From: Bacteroidota bacterium
GTDB taxonomy: Bacteria; Bacteroidota; Bacteroidia; B-17B0; Aurantibacillaceae
DNA: 51,337 nucleotides
Assembly: GCA_025362395.1 (NCBI GenBank)
Contig: JANYGK010000083.1
Span: 1-51,337, forward strand
Reading direction: 5' to 3'
A program made the position numbers and the translations under genes. A model generated the notes under the pieces. It was given only the letters and a program-made list of their open reading frames with translations. It made no database searches and was not told the origin of the DNA. Of this stretch, positions 24,798 to 33,897 are shown piece after piece. Numbering within the stretch: the first letter of the stretch is position 1; each line of letters starts with the position of its first letter.

Positions 24798-25850
24798 TTA
24801 TCCTCTTTCCCTTTTAATAGGGGTAAACGCCAGAGGGTTAGCAGAGATCTCATCCTCTAAATGCCTGTTCTTGTATATGTCAATGGCCATATACAGCGCT
24901 TCTCTGAAAGAAGATTCATCCGCTATTTGTTTTCCTGCAATTTCGTAAGCCGTGCCATGGTCAGGCGATGTACGTACAAAATTTAAACCCGCCGTAAAAT
25001 TTACACCGGTGCCAAACGCCAATGCTTTAAACGGTATTAGGCCCTGGTCGTGATACATAGCTAATACCCCATCAAATTGTGTTTGTGTATTGTTTCCAAA
25101 AAAACCATCGGCAGAATAAGGCCCGTAAACCAACATGGTTTCTTTTGCCTTTTCAATCGCAGGGATAATAGCTGTTTTTTCCTCATCACCAATAGCACCG
25201 TTTTCCCCTGCATGCGGGTTTAAACCCAACACGGCAATTTTTGGTTTACGAACACCAAAATCATGTTTTAACGAATGGTGCAATTGAATAATTTTTGCCA
25301 ATACCTTATCGGTTGTAATATGTTGCGATACATTTTTTAAAGGAACATGGCCTGTTACAACAGCAACCCGCAAATCGTTAGAACATAATAACATTAAAGG
25401 GGTTCCGCCAAGTGCTTCCCCCAAATATTCGGTATGGCCGGGATAATTAAACCCGGCCTCCTGCATGGTATGTTTATTAATAGGCGCGGTAACTAATACA
25501 TCGATTTTTCTTTCAAGAAGCGCTTTGGTTGCGGCTTCTAAAGATATTTTCGCATACTTGCCGCTTACTGAAGTAGGTTTTCCGGGCTCAATATTTACCT
25601 CTTCTTCATAGCAAATAAATACGTTAGGCTTTTTAGTATGAACTTGGCTAAAATCCCTTAAAGGATTAAAATTAAACTCTTCCAGGCCGAGTAATTTTCT
25701 AAAGTATGAAACCGTTTTTTGTGAACTGAATAAAATAGGAACACAGATTTCTGATAGACCCGGTTCAGATAATGTTTTTAAAATTATTTCTAAACCTATC
25801 CCGTTTAAATCTCCTTGCGAGATACCAATTACTATTTTATTATCGATCAT
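24798..25850 (-). CDS. pdxA: 4-hydroxythreonine-4-phosphate dehydrogenase
   Basis: A 350-residue enzyme of the pyridoxal 5'-phosphate (vitamin B6) DXP-dependent pathway; it oxidises 4-phosphohydroxy-L-threonine, the product of which is joined to DXP by PdxJ. Motifs: ISQGDLNGIGLE (10-21), TAPINKH (121-127), PGHTEYL (137-143) and metal-binding histidines in TGHVPL (168), NPHAGE (213) and YHDQG (267). Length fits the family. It lies 4 bases after the end of an upstream secreted-protein gene on the same strand, suggesting one transcript with that gene and the leucyl aminopeptidase. Confidence 0.96.
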   Translation of the reverse strand: MIDNKIVIGISQGDLNGIGLEIILKTLSEPGLSEICVPILFSSQKTVSYFRKLLGLEEFNFNPLRDFSQVHTKKPNVFICYEEEVNIEPGKPTSVSGKYAKISLEAATKALLERKIDVLVTAPINKHTMQEAGFNYPGHTEYLGEALGGTPLMLLCSNDLRVAVVTGHVPLKNVSQHITTDKVLAKIIQLHHSLKHDFGVRKPKIAVLGLNPHAGENGAIGDEEKTAIIPAIEKAKETMLVYGPYSADGFFGNNTQTQFDGVLAMYHDQGLIPFKALAFGTGVNFTAGLNFVRTSPDHGTAYEIAGKQIADESSFREALYMAIDIYKNRHLEDEISANPLAFTPIKRERG

Positions 25851-25854
25851 AATC

Positions 25855-26961
25855 TTATTGTTTTATCCAGCCTATTAAACAGGCCACTTCTTCACCGTCT
25901 ATCGCTTCCCACTTTGCTTTATACACATTGTAAACAGACATTCCTTGCTGGTAAGATTCATCGCCCATTACTATCTCTTTTACAATGGCCGCATAGTTTG
26001 CCGATGATTTAAAGTTTTTCAGATCAAAGTGGTCTTTCCCGATTTCTTTTCCTCTAACCCAAATACCGCGTCCGGTCGATTTTTCCTCCATTTCCACAGA
26101 AAACCCTGCATCATATTCTTTATAAAAACTTTGCAGCATGGTTTCCTTTGCAGGGTTAATTAAAAACAATTTATCTTTAAAATAAAATTCTACAAAGCTT
26201 CCTGATCCTTTAGCAATAGCATAAGTTGGAGGGATTTTGGCAGTTGAATTAAATACCCCGATCGGTTTAGCGGTTTTAGTAGAGATAGTATATTTAACAA
26301 TGCTACCTTCCAGATCTGTAATTTTTATATTAGGGAATAAAAAATTATCGTTATCAATCCAATAAATCGGCACATCATACATTTTGTTTGAAGAGGCGTT
26401 TACGCCTCCGTGCCCCGCATCGTCCAGCAACAAAATCTTTGGCTTATTTTGCGGATAAAAGTAAAGCTTGTAAGGTGATTTTCCCCGGTCAAATTCCACA
26501 TCCTGCCCTATAATAGGCTTAAAGGTTAGGCTTTTAATTTCGGCGTACGTATTAGTTTTAAGGTCAAAGTAAGAATAATATTTTCCTTTAAAAACATCGT
26601 TCGTAAAAAAAATGATACTGTCATTTGAGCAACGCACCAGTTTTGCCGTTCCGTCATACACTACTTTCTTTTCTTTAAGATCGATTACATTGCCGATCCC
26701 TGAAATTAAATAACGGTCTTTGTACAGTACATTATCTCCTTTGTCGCAGCGCACATAATCTTTTTCGTTTTTTCTGCCTGAAACGCTTAAAAGTTTTTCG
26801 CGGCCCGCATATACATTATTAACGTAATTGTATTTGTAAATAAACTGCCCGAGCTCCGCTTTTTTAGTGGGATCGTAATGCACTACAATTAAAGATTCCG
26901 TGGCAGATTGAGAAAACCCCGCGACAGAAAAAATTAAAAATATGTATACAAACAGCTTCAA
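25855..26961 (-). CDS. Exported protein of unknown function
   Basis: A 368-residue protein if started at TTG 26961, which is one base after the stop of the upstream aminopeptidase gene and gives a clean signal peptide (MKLFVYIFLIFSVAGFSQS). A GTG/ATG upstream at 27003 would overlap the aminopeptidase and spoil the signal peptide's N-terminus, so I prefer the TTG. The mature part is made of short beta-strands with many Tyr/Phe/Lys and no recognised domain; a propeller-like or beta-sandwich fold is only a guess. It is sandwiched between leucyl aminopeptidase and pdxA in what looks like a three-gene operon. Confidence 0.7.
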   Translation of the reverse strand: MKLFVYIFLIFSVAGFSQSATESLIVVHYDPTKKAELGQFIYKYNYVNNVYAGREKLLSVSGRKNEKDYVRCDKGDNVLYKDRYLISGIGNVIDLKEKKVVYDGTAKLVRCSNDSIIFFTNDVFKGKYYSYFDLKTNTYAEIKSLTFKPIIGQDVEFDRGKSPYKLYFYPQNKPKILLLDDAGHGGVNASSNKMYDVPIYWIDNDNFLFPNIKITDLEGSIVKYTISTKTAKPIGVFNSTAKIPPTYAIAKGSGSFVEFYFKDKLFLINPAKETMLQSFYKEYDAGFSVEMEEKSTGRGIWVRGKEIGKDHFDLKNFKSSANYAAIVKEIVMGDESYQQGMSVYNVYKAKWEAIDGEEVACLIGWIKQ

Positions 26962-26962
26962 G

Positions 26963-28396
26963 TTATAAATTAGAAAAGAAATCAAACAATAGCCTAACAC
27001 CATATCCCGTGCCGCCCTTACCTCTATAACTGTCTTTGGTTGTTACAAAAGCCGGCCCGGCAATATCAAAATGCATATAGGGGTAATCTGTAAATTTTTG
27101 TAAAAACTTCCCCGCCGTAATAGCCCCCCCATAAGGGCCGCCTAAATTTTTCTGATCCGCAATATCCGATTTTAATAATTCGTTATACTCATCCCAAAAC
27201 GGAAACTCTACTAAGCGCTCGTGCATGCGTAAGCCGCTAACCGTTAGCTTTGTTTTTTGTTCATCAGTTGCGGTGCCCATGCTCACAATACCATATTGGC
27301 CTATTGCAGCAGCAGCGGCGCCCGTTAAGGTTGCTAAATCAATAGTTAACTCAGGTTTATAACGTTTAGCGTAGTGGAGCGCATCCGCTAAAATCATTCT
27401 TCCTTCAGCATCTGAGTTCAGCATTTCAACCGTGCTTCCATCCATCATGTTAATAATATCTCCCGGGGCAAAGGCATTAAAACCCGGCCTGTTATCGGTA
27501 GCAGGAACAAGGCCGATAACGTGCACATTTAATTTTGCTTTAGCAATGGCGTAAATCGCACACCCAACAGCCGCAGCGCCTGCCATATCGCATTTCATAA
27601 GATCCATACTGTTAGCGGTCGGTTTAAGGCTTAAGCCACCGGTATCATAAACAACACCTTTGCCAACTAATACATACGGTTTTTTATTTTTAGCGTTCTT
27701 TGGTTTGTATTCCATTACCGTAAAGGTGGGAGGATCAACGCTGCCTTGGTTCACAGCTAATAAACCGCCCATGTTCAGCTGTTTTATTTTTGCTTTGTTA
27801 AATACTTCCACTTTAAAACCGGCTTGTTTGCCCATTGTTTTAAAAGCTTCCGCCAAGTCAACCGCGTTTAAAAAGTTAACGGGTTCGTTTACCAGGTCAC
27901 GCGCTTTTAATGTAGCATCCACTGCGATACTTAAATTAGAAACGTGCTGAGGTGTAATTTTGTTATCAATAATGAAAATAGAGCTTAAGGTGTTAACTTG
28001 TTTTTTTGCACTCGGTTTATGCTTAATGAACTGATAGTTTGCTAACGCGATTCCTTCAGCCAACGCTAAAGAAAGATCAGCTTCGGCAATTTCATTAATG
28101 CATTGTATTTCGTTATGTTTATTGGCGTTAAGGGCATCGGCAATAGTAGCACCATGTTTTCGCACAAGCTCAAGTGTAGTATAATGATTTTTAATTTCGG
28201 GGATAACCACTACAAAAACAAGTCGGCTTAATGTGTTAAGACTTATAAATTTTTTATCGTTCGCTTTTATTTCGTTCGAAATATAGTATGCTTGCTCTTT
28301 GCTTAACGCGTATTCGGTTTTTGGTTTAAATGCAGAACAGATAATAACCAAACCGGTTTTTGGCCCCGGCTTAGCTTTTTTAATAATAGTTGTCAT
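26963..28396 (-). CDS. Leucyl aminopeptidase family protein (M17)
   Basis: The ATG at 28396 gives 477 residues; an in-frame ATG further up (28474) would add an unlikely 26-residue hydrophobic extension. The C-terminal catalytic domain carries the di-metal site: KGVVYDTGGLSLK with Lys246, Asp251 and Lys258, an Asp in the MKCDMAG segment, and the family signature NSDAEGRM at 327-334 with Asp329, Glu331 and Arg333. M17 enzymes are cytoplasmic hexamers that remove N-terminal residues, chiefly leucine. A TAnnTTTG-like box lies five bases before the ATG. It is the first gene of a probable operon with an exported protein and pdxA. Confidence 0.92.
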   Translation of the reverse strand: MTTIIKKAKPGPKTGLVIICSAFKPKTEYALSKEQAYYISNEIKANDKKFISLNTLSRLVFVVVIPEIKNHYTTLELVRKHGATIADALNANKHNEIQCINEIAEADLSLALAEGIALANYQFIKHKPSAKKQVNTLSSIFIIDNKITPQHVSNLSIAVDATLKARDLVNEPVNFLNAVDLAEAFKTMGKQAGFKVEVFNKAKIKQLNMGGLLAVNQGSVDPPTFTVMEYKPKNAKNKKPYVLVGKGVVYDTGGLSLKPTANSMDLMKCDMAGAAAVGCAIYAIAKAKLNVHVIGLVPATDNRPGFNAFAPGDIINMMDGSTVEMLNSDAEGRMILADALHYAKRYKPELTIDLATLTGAAAAAIGQYGIVSMGTATDEQKTKLTVSGLRMHERLVEFPFWDEYNELLKSDIADQKNLGGPYGGAITAGKFLQKFTDYPYMHFDIAGPAFVTTKDSYRGKGGTGYGVRLLFDFFSNL

Positions 28397-28401
28397 ACGT
28401 G

Positions 28402-28409
28402 CGAATATA
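28402..28409 (-). promoter_or_regulatory. -7-like box placed five bases before the aminopeptidase ATG
   Basis: On the minus strand it reads TATATTCG, one base from TAnnTTTG, with exactly five bases to the ATG at 28396. The same spacing is seen at the porin and Tet-like exporter genes. Confidence 0.4.
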
Positions 28410-28472
28410 CTAAAAATCAATGGTTTGATAAAACAAGCATAATGTTTTATTAACTTAAACATGCTGATAACC

Positions 28473-28503
28473 AAAAAACCCGTTAACCGGAAGGCTAACG
28501 GGT
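28473..28503 (-). terminator. Rho-independent terminator of recQ
   Basis: Read on the minus strand, ACCCGTTA pairs with TAACGGGT, with a further CC/GG pair inside one mismatch, and a run of six Ts follows. It lies 25 bases after the recQ stop. Confidence 0.85.
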
Positions 28504-28527
28504 GTCAGGAACAAAAATTACTCAAAA

Positions 28528-30732
28528 TTAATTACCGAATTCACTTATAAATTTTATGCGCATTAACCTTACTTCCTCCTCGCTGTATTCGTCTTCACCA
28601 AGCTCTTTTAAAATAGCGTTAATGTCGTCGGCTTCCGCTTCACGAAGGCATTCGTAGATATCGTCTTTTTTATCGTCGTCAATTACCTGATCAATATAGT
28701 AATTGATATTTACTTTAGTTCCTGAAGTTACAATGGTCTCTATCTCTGTCAGCAAATCATTCATTTTAAGGTTTTTATTTTTAGCCATGTCTTCCAGGCT
28801 AACTTTCCTATCAATATTTTGAATAATAAACACTTTTAATCCCGACTTATTTACTACCGATTTAATGACCATATCACTCGGACGCTCTATCTCATTTTCA
28901 TCAACGTGTTTTTTGATCAGTTCTAAATAAGGCTTCCCGTATTTAGACGCCTTGCCCGCACCAACACCCGTAATTTTTGTCATCTCATCCATCGTAATCG
29001 GATAGTTAATTGACATTTCCTCTAAGGATATTTCCTGAAAAATAACGTACGGCGGTAAGCTGTTTTGTTTGGCAATTTTTTTAGTAAGGTCTTTTAGCAT
29101 GGCGTATAGTGCTTCATCTGCGCCACTACCCTTACCCGCAGCAACATCTTCGTCATGGTCGCTTTCCGCGTTACTAAAATCGTTATCGCGTGTAAACTTA
29201 ATGCTGTAAGGCTTTTTAAGGAATTCTTTTCCTTTATCTGTAAGTTTTAACAAGCCGTAGTTTTCAATGTCTTTAGCAAAAAACCCGTTAACAATAGCTT
29301 GGCGAAGCACAGCATTCCAAAACTTATCGTCTTTGTCGTGTTCAATACCTTTGCCCCAACATTCTAAGGCATCATGCTTATACGATTTGCCGGTGGCAGT
29401 TAAGGTGCCTGTTAAAATATTAATAATGTCTTTTACCTTATGTTTTTCTTTGCTTTCGGTAACGCATTCAATCGCTAATTCAAGATCTTCCTGCGCCTCA
29501 AACCTCTGTTTGGGATGCCGGCAATTGTCGCACATCTCATTACATAATACTTCGTTAAACTCTTCACCGAAATAATGTAGAATAAATTTACGCCTGCAAG
29601 AAGATGTTTCCGCAAAAGAAGCCGTTTCAGAAAGCATTTGTTTTCCTATTTCCTGCTCATTTACGGGCTTATCTTTCATAAACTTTTCCAACTTCATAAT
29701 ATCATCATAGCTGTAAAAGGTAAGGCAGTTTCCTTCACCTCCGTCACGCCCTGCTCGGCCTGTTTCCTGGTAATACCCTTCTAATGATTTTGGAATATCG
29801 TGGTGAATCACATAACGCACATCCGGTTTGTCAATTCCCATCCCAAAGGCAATAGTAGCAACAATCACGTTAATGTCTTCCATTAAAAAACCATCTTGCG
29901 TTTTAGCGCGTTCTTTAGCGTCTAAGCCCGCGTGGTAAGGTGACGCCTTAATGCCGTTAACCTGTAAGGCTTGCGCAATTTCTTCTACTTTTTTGCGGCT
30001 CAGGCAATAAATAATCCCTGATTTACCGTTGTTTTGCTTAACGTATTTAATAATTTCTTTAATAACGTTTTGCTTGGCGCGAACTTCATAATATAAATTG
30101 TCGCGGTTAAACGAAGATTTAAATAATTTGGCTTCCAGCATACCCAGGTTCTTTTGAATATCCTGTTGCACTTTTGGCGTAGCAGTAGCTGTTAAAGCCA
30201 TAACGGGTACAGAACCAAGCTTATCTATAATTGGACGTAAACGCCTGTATTCGGGCCTGAAATCATGGCCCCATTCGGAAATACAATGCGCCTCATCAAT
30301 AGCGAAAAACGAAATTTTAAATTCTGAGAAAAATTCAATATTATCTTCTTTATTAAGGGTTTCCGGGGCAACGTATAATAATTTGGTTTTACCGGAAAGT
30401 ACATCTTTTTTTACGGTGGCAATTTCCGACTTATTAAGTGATGAATTTAAAAAGTGGGCTATCCCTGTTTCATTGCTGAATCCGCGAATAGCATCTACCT
30501 GGTTTTTCATTAAAGCGATTAAGGGCGAAACGATAATCGCCGTTCCCTCGCTCATAATTGCAGGCAGTTGGTAGCATAATGATTTGCCCCCACCGGTGGG
30601 CATAATAACAAATGTATCTTGCTTATTGAGGATATTATTAATAATAGCTTCCTGAGTTCCTTTAAATCCCCCAAAACCAAAAAATGCTTTTAAAGGTTTA
30701 AGCAAATCATGGGTTTCAACTTCTGCAATCAT
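28528..30732 (-). CDS. recQ: ATP-dependent DNA helicase RecQ
   Basis: A 734-residue SF2 helicase. Walker A MPTGGGKS is at 44-51 and DEAH at 146-149, followed by the RecQ-specific aromatic loop (CISEWGHDFRP). The second helicase lobe ends with YYQETGRAGRDG. A zinc-binding region with C-R-R-K, MCDNCRH and a winged helix follow, then an HRDC-like domain around ALYAMLKDLTKKIAKQNSLPPYVIF (split here), and an acidic C-terminal extension of about 100 residues. It unwinds recombination intermediates and works in DNA repair. Longer than the E. coli protein because of the C-terminal extension, common in Bacteroidota. Monocistronic, with its own promoter and terminator. Confidence 0.96.
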   Translation of the reverse strand: MIAEVETHDLLKPLKAFFGFGGFKGTQEAIINNILNKQDTFVIMPTGGGKSLCYQLPAIMSEGTAIIVSPLIALMKNQVDAIRGFSNETGIAHFLNSSLNKSEIATVKKDVLSGKTKLLYVAPETLNKEDNIEFFSEFKISFFAIDEAHCISEWGHDFRPEYRRLRPIIDKLGSVPVMALTATATPKVQQDIQKNLGMLEAKLFKSSFNRDNLYYEVRAKQNVIKEIIKYVKQNNGKSGIIYCLSRKKVEEIAQALQVNGIKASPYHAGLDAKERAKTQDGFLMEDINVIVATIAFGMGIDKPDVRYVIHHDIPKSLEGYYQETGRAGRDGGEGNCLTFYSYDDIMKLEKFMKDKPVNEQEIGKQMLSETASFAETSSCRRKFILHYFGEEFNEVLCNEMCDNCRHPKQRFEAQEDLELAIECVTESKEKHKVKDIINILTGTLTATGKSYKHDALECWGKGIEHDKDDKFWNAVLRQAIVNGFFAKDIENYGLLKLTDKGKEFLKKPYSIKFTRDNDFSNAESDHDEDVAAGKGSGADEALYAMLKDLTKKIAKQNSLPPYVIFQEISLEEMSINYPITMDEMTKITGVGAGKASKYGKPYLELIKKHVDENEIERPSDMVIKSVVNKSGLKVFIIQNIDRKVSLEDMAKNKNLKMNDLLTEIETIVTSGTKVNINYYIDQVIDDDKKDDIYECLREAEADDINAILKELGEDEYSEEEVRLMRIKFISEFGN

Positions 30733-30790
30733 GGTTTTAATGATTAAAATGTATGTTTTATTGAGTAAACGATTTTGATAAATCGCATTA

Positions 30791-30823
30791 TAAAGATATA
30801 ATTAAAATTTTGAATAAAACAAA
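30791..30823 (-). promoter_or_regulatory. Probable recQ promoter
   Basis: On the minus strand TTTG (30820-30823), a 21-base spacer and TATCTTTA (30791-30798). The -7 box differs from consensus in the last base and is the same octamer seen before lepA. Confidence 0.45.
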
Positions 30824-30914
30824 ACAATTTGACGGTTAAATCGGATTTTCAGATTAATTAACGGATAATAGCGATGAACGAATTTAGAAAAAAGGCTTTT
30901 TGATAATTTTGTCA

Positions 30915-31262
30915 CTATAAGTTAGTATCCATTTTCCTATAATGGAAAAGAAAAACCGGTATAAAAAGGAGGGAATAAAAAATATTAAAATAAAAACGAA
31001 AATTATACATCTCTAAAAACATAAACGTAATAACCCGTATGGTAAACATAATTATAAACAGCTGCACGCCCCATCGTTTCATGTGCCACACGCCTATTAC
31101 AGACACGAACTGAAGGGTGATAACAATGCCGAGGATCATAGGCACAAAATCACCCATGTGTTTTATGGAAGGCATAAATAACATAGGGAATGCCAAGAGT
31201 ATGAGTATTATGGCAGTAACACTTATAACACTTATTATTTTTGGCCTTACAACCTGTGCCAT
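30915..31262 (-). CDS. Small integral membrane protein of unknown function
   Basis: A 115-residue protein with four hydrophobic segments (about 8-30, 37-57, 66-82, 90-107) and a short basic C-terminus (FHYRKMDTNL). No family is recognised. It lies 23 bases downstream of the ABC permease gene on the same strand and is probably co-transcribed with it. Confidence 0.7.
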   Translation of the reverse strand: MAQVVRPKIISVISVTAIILILLAFPMLFMPSIKHMGDFVPMILGIVITLQFVSVIGVWHMKRWGVQLFIIMFTIRVITFMFLEMYNFRFYFNIFYSLLFIPVFLFHYRKMDTNL

Positions 31263-31285
31263 GTTTAAGTTTAGAAAGTTATTGG

Positions 31286-32530
31286 TTAGTTAGTTCTTAT
31301 AGCTTCTACCGGATCTAATTGCGAGGCGCCATAGGCGGGTATAAAGCCGCTGATAATGCCTATGAGAACCGAAATAGTTAATCCCAAAATAATGTTTGAA
31401 CGGGTTAAGGTAATTTCCATATCAATAGCCCCGTCTGCTAAAAACGTAAGTCCATATATAAATAAGAGTCCTATCACGCCCCCCATTAAAGATAAAAAAA
31501 CGGCTTCGAATAAAAACTGTGCCAATATAAAATAATTTTTAGCTCCCAATGATTTCTGAATGCCGATAAGGTTAGTGCGTTCCCGTACGGATACAAACAT
31601 AATATTGGCAATGCCAAAGCCTCCTACCAAAATAGAAAAGCCTCCTATAATTGCGCCTGCAATACCTACAATGTCAAACAGGCCGTCGAAATTTTTACTG
31701 AGTAAATTGGTTTCGTTCAGTGCAAAGTTGTCATCTGCAATGGGTTTCAGGCCTCTAACGCTTCGCATAATGCCTGTGAGCTCGTCCTTTAATTGTGCGT
31801 TGGTTACACCCGGTTTTGCTTTGGCGGCAATAAACGGATCGCTGTTCTCAGACTTTACATCTAAAAATAAACGCGCAAAATTATAAGGTACCACAGCTTG
31901 GTTATCCATGCTGTTGCCCAACATACTTTCGCCTTCTTTTTTAAAAAGGCCAATTATTTTGCAGTTTCTGCCGGCTACTTTAATGGTTTTACCTATGGCG
32001 TATTCGTTATTAGGGAACAGGCCTTCGGCTAAGGCATTTCCTAGTATAACCACATTGTAGCCGCCTTCTGCCTCGTCTTCACGGAAATAACGTCCTTCCG
32101 ATATATCAAACGCTTTTACCTGTCCGTAACCATACGACCAACCCGAAACGATACCGTTTTCAACTGTGTTGTTTAGATGCTTTAATGTTTTACGTGCAGC
32201 AATCCTAAAGCCTATGGCTTCTACACCTTTTGCTTTACGCTGTACTTCGGCTAATTCACTGTAAACGGGAACAGGGCGGTTAATGTATTTCCACCAAGGA
32301 TAGTCGGGCCCAAAGGTCCAGGGCCATTTCATTACAAATACTACGTTGTCGCCCAGGCTTTGTACGCTTCCGCGGATGTTCCGTTCTAAACTGTCAACAA
32401 TGGTAAATACGGTAATGATGGCAAAAATACCAATGGTAATGCCTAAGAGGCTTAAAAATGTCCGGAGCTTATTTGCTATTAAAGCACCCCAGGCAAATAC
32501 AATGCTTTCCTTTAGAAGTGCAAATACCAT
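31286..32530 (-). CDS. MacB/FtsX-type ABC transporter permease
   Basis: A 414-residue permease with one N-terminal membrane helix (about 17-42, in a KLRTFLSLLGITIGIFAIITVF segment shared by MacB-like permeases), a large periplasmic core (about 50-280) and three C-terminal helices in an FtsX domain with the conserved VRERTNLIGIQKSLGAK segment. The end ASQLDPVEAIRTN is typical. Such permeases drive export or membrane-extrusion with a separate ATPase, which is not encoded next to it here. The start ATG at 32530 is 70 bases from the divergent Tet-like exporter; TATATTTA lies just four bases upstream of it. Confidence 0.93.
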   Translation of the reverse strand: MVFALLKESIVFAWGALIANKLRTFLSLLGITIGIFAIITVFTIVDSLERNIRGSVQSLGDNVVFVMKWPWTFGPDYPWWKYINRPVPVYSELAEVQRKAKGVEAIGFRIAARKTLKHLNNTVENGIVSGWSYGYGQVKAFDISEGRYFREDEAEGGYNVVILGNALAEGLFPNNEYAIGKTIKVAGRNCKIIGLFKKEGESMLGNSMDNQAVVPYNFARLFLDVKSENSDPFIAAKAKPGVTNAQLKDELTGIMRSVRGLKPIADDNFALNETNLLSKNFDGLFDIVGIAGAIIGGFSILVGGFGIANIMFVSVRERTNLIGIQKSLGAKNYFILAQFLFEAVFLSLMGGVIGLLFIYGLTFLADGAIDMEITLTRSNIILGLTISVLIGIISGFIPAYGASQLDPVEAIRTN

Positions 32531-32587
32531 AATGTAAATATAGCCTTAAGAAATTAATAAATACGTTTAATACTTATAATAGAATTG

Positions 32588-32595
32588 TATTTTTG
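32588..32595 (+). promoter_or_regulatory. -7 box of the Tet-like exporter, placed for a leaderless transcript
   Basis: TATTTTTG matches TAnnTTTG exactly and is followed by five bases and the ATG at 32601. A weak -33 element (GTTT/TTTA at 32565-32569) lies 18-19 bases upstream. Confidence 0.6.
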
Positions 32596-32600
32596 CAGCA

Positions 32601-33818
32601 ATGAAAACAAACCATAAAAACGCACTGCTGTTTATTTTTATTACGCTTTTAATTGACTGTACAGGCATTGGAATTATTATACCGGTTACACCAAAATTAA
32701 TTGAAGAACTAACGGGAGGCGGCGTGAGCGATGCGGCTAAGTATGGCGGCTGGTTGTCGGTAGCGTATGCAGTAATGCAGTTTTTGTTTTCGAGTGTGCT
32801 CGGCGGCTTAAGCGATAAATACGGGCGCAGGCCGGTACTTTTAATTTCGTTATTGGGTTTAGGGATCGATTATATTTTCCTTGCTTTTGCGCCCACTATT
32901 TTTTGGTTATTTATAGGCCGGATGGTTGCCGGTGTTTCAGGTGCCAGCTTTACTACGGCATCCGCTTACATTGCAGACATTAGCGTTCCCGAGAAACGCG
33001 CACAAAATTTTGGAATGGTAGGGGTGGCATTTGGCCTAGGATTTATTTTAGGCCCATTGATAGGTGGTGTTTTCAGCCATTTCGGAACTCGCGTGCCTTT
33101 TTTAATTGCAGCGGGCTTGTCATTATTAAACGCCTTATACGGTTATTTTGTGTTACCCGAATCGTTAGATAAAGAACACCGAAGGGCTTTTGATTGGAAA
33201 CGCGCAAACCCTGTTGGCATGCTTTTGAATTTAAGACGCTACAAACCTTTGTACGGGCTCATTTTAATTGTTTTTTTATTGAACATTGCAGGGCATTCAG
33301 CACAATCAACCTGGACCTATTTTACCATGCTCAAGTTTAACTGGACCGAAGAAATGGTTGGGTATTCATTGGCTTTTGTAGGCTTAACCATAGGTATAGT
33401 ACAAGGAGGTTTAATACGGGTTATTGTACCTAAAATAGGAGAAATGAAAGCTGTTTTTGTCGGGCTTGCTTTTTATTTGACGGGTTATATGTTGTTTGCC
33501 TTTGCAAACCACGGTTGGATGATGTTTGCTTTTATGGTGCCTTACGCTTTAGGCGGATTGGGCATGCCGGCCATTCAAAGTATTATTTCAAATAAAGTAC
33601 CCGCAAATGAGCAAGGCGAAATACAAGGCGTGTTAACAAGCTTAATAAGCCTTACGGCTATTATAGGACCTTTGCTGATGACTAACTCTTTTTATTATTT
33701 TACAAAGCCCGGCGCACCGGTCTATTTTCCCGGAATCCCTTTTATAATAGGAGCTGTATTAGCCCTGATGTGCATTTTTATTGCAGTTAAGGCCGTGCCT
33801 AAAGCTATAGCGCATTAG
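32601..33818 (+). CDS. Tet-family (TCR/Tet) MFS drug/proton antiporter
   Basis: A 405-residue, 12-helix major facilitator protein. Motif A GGLSDKYGRRP is at 68-78; the opening helix IDCTGIGIIIPVTPKLIEEL and the motif C-like segment VGVAFGLGFILGPLIGG are those of the TetA-like group. Such chromosomal members export varied small molecules with protons; tetracycline resistance should not be assumed. It stands alone, divergent from the ABC permease, with no TetR-type regulator nearby. Confidence 0.9.
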   Translation: MKTNHKNALLFIFITLLIDCTGIGIIIPVTPKLIEELTGGGVSDAAKYGGWLSVAYAVMQFLFSSVLGGLSDKYGRRPVLLISLLGLGIDYIFLAFAPTIFWLFIGRMVAGVSGASFTTASAYIADISVPEKRAQNFGMVGVAFGLGFILGPLIGGVFSHFGTRVPFLIAAGLSLLNALYGYFVLPESLDKEHRRAFDWKRANPVGMLLNLRRYKPLYGLILIVFLLNIAGHSAQSTWTYFTMLKFNWTEEMVGYSLAFVGLTIGIVQGGLIRVIVPKIGEMKAVFVGLAFYLTGYMLFAFANHGWMMFAFMVPYALGGLGMPAIQSIISNKVPANEQGEIQGVLTSLISLTAIIGPLLMTNSFYYFTKPGAPVYFPGIPFIIGAVLALMCIFIAVKAVPKAIAH

Positions 33819-33897
33819 TATATTTTAAGAGTTTGGCTGGAATATCCTATTTTATTATTAGTCAATAAAATGTAAATTTGGTTTTTAAACTAATCCC

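Noticed and set aside
32601-33818. Calling the MFS gene a tetracycline-resistance determinant
   Set aside because: Motifs only place it in the TetA-like transporter group; there is no TetR neighbour and such chromosomal members are usually of other or unknown substrate.
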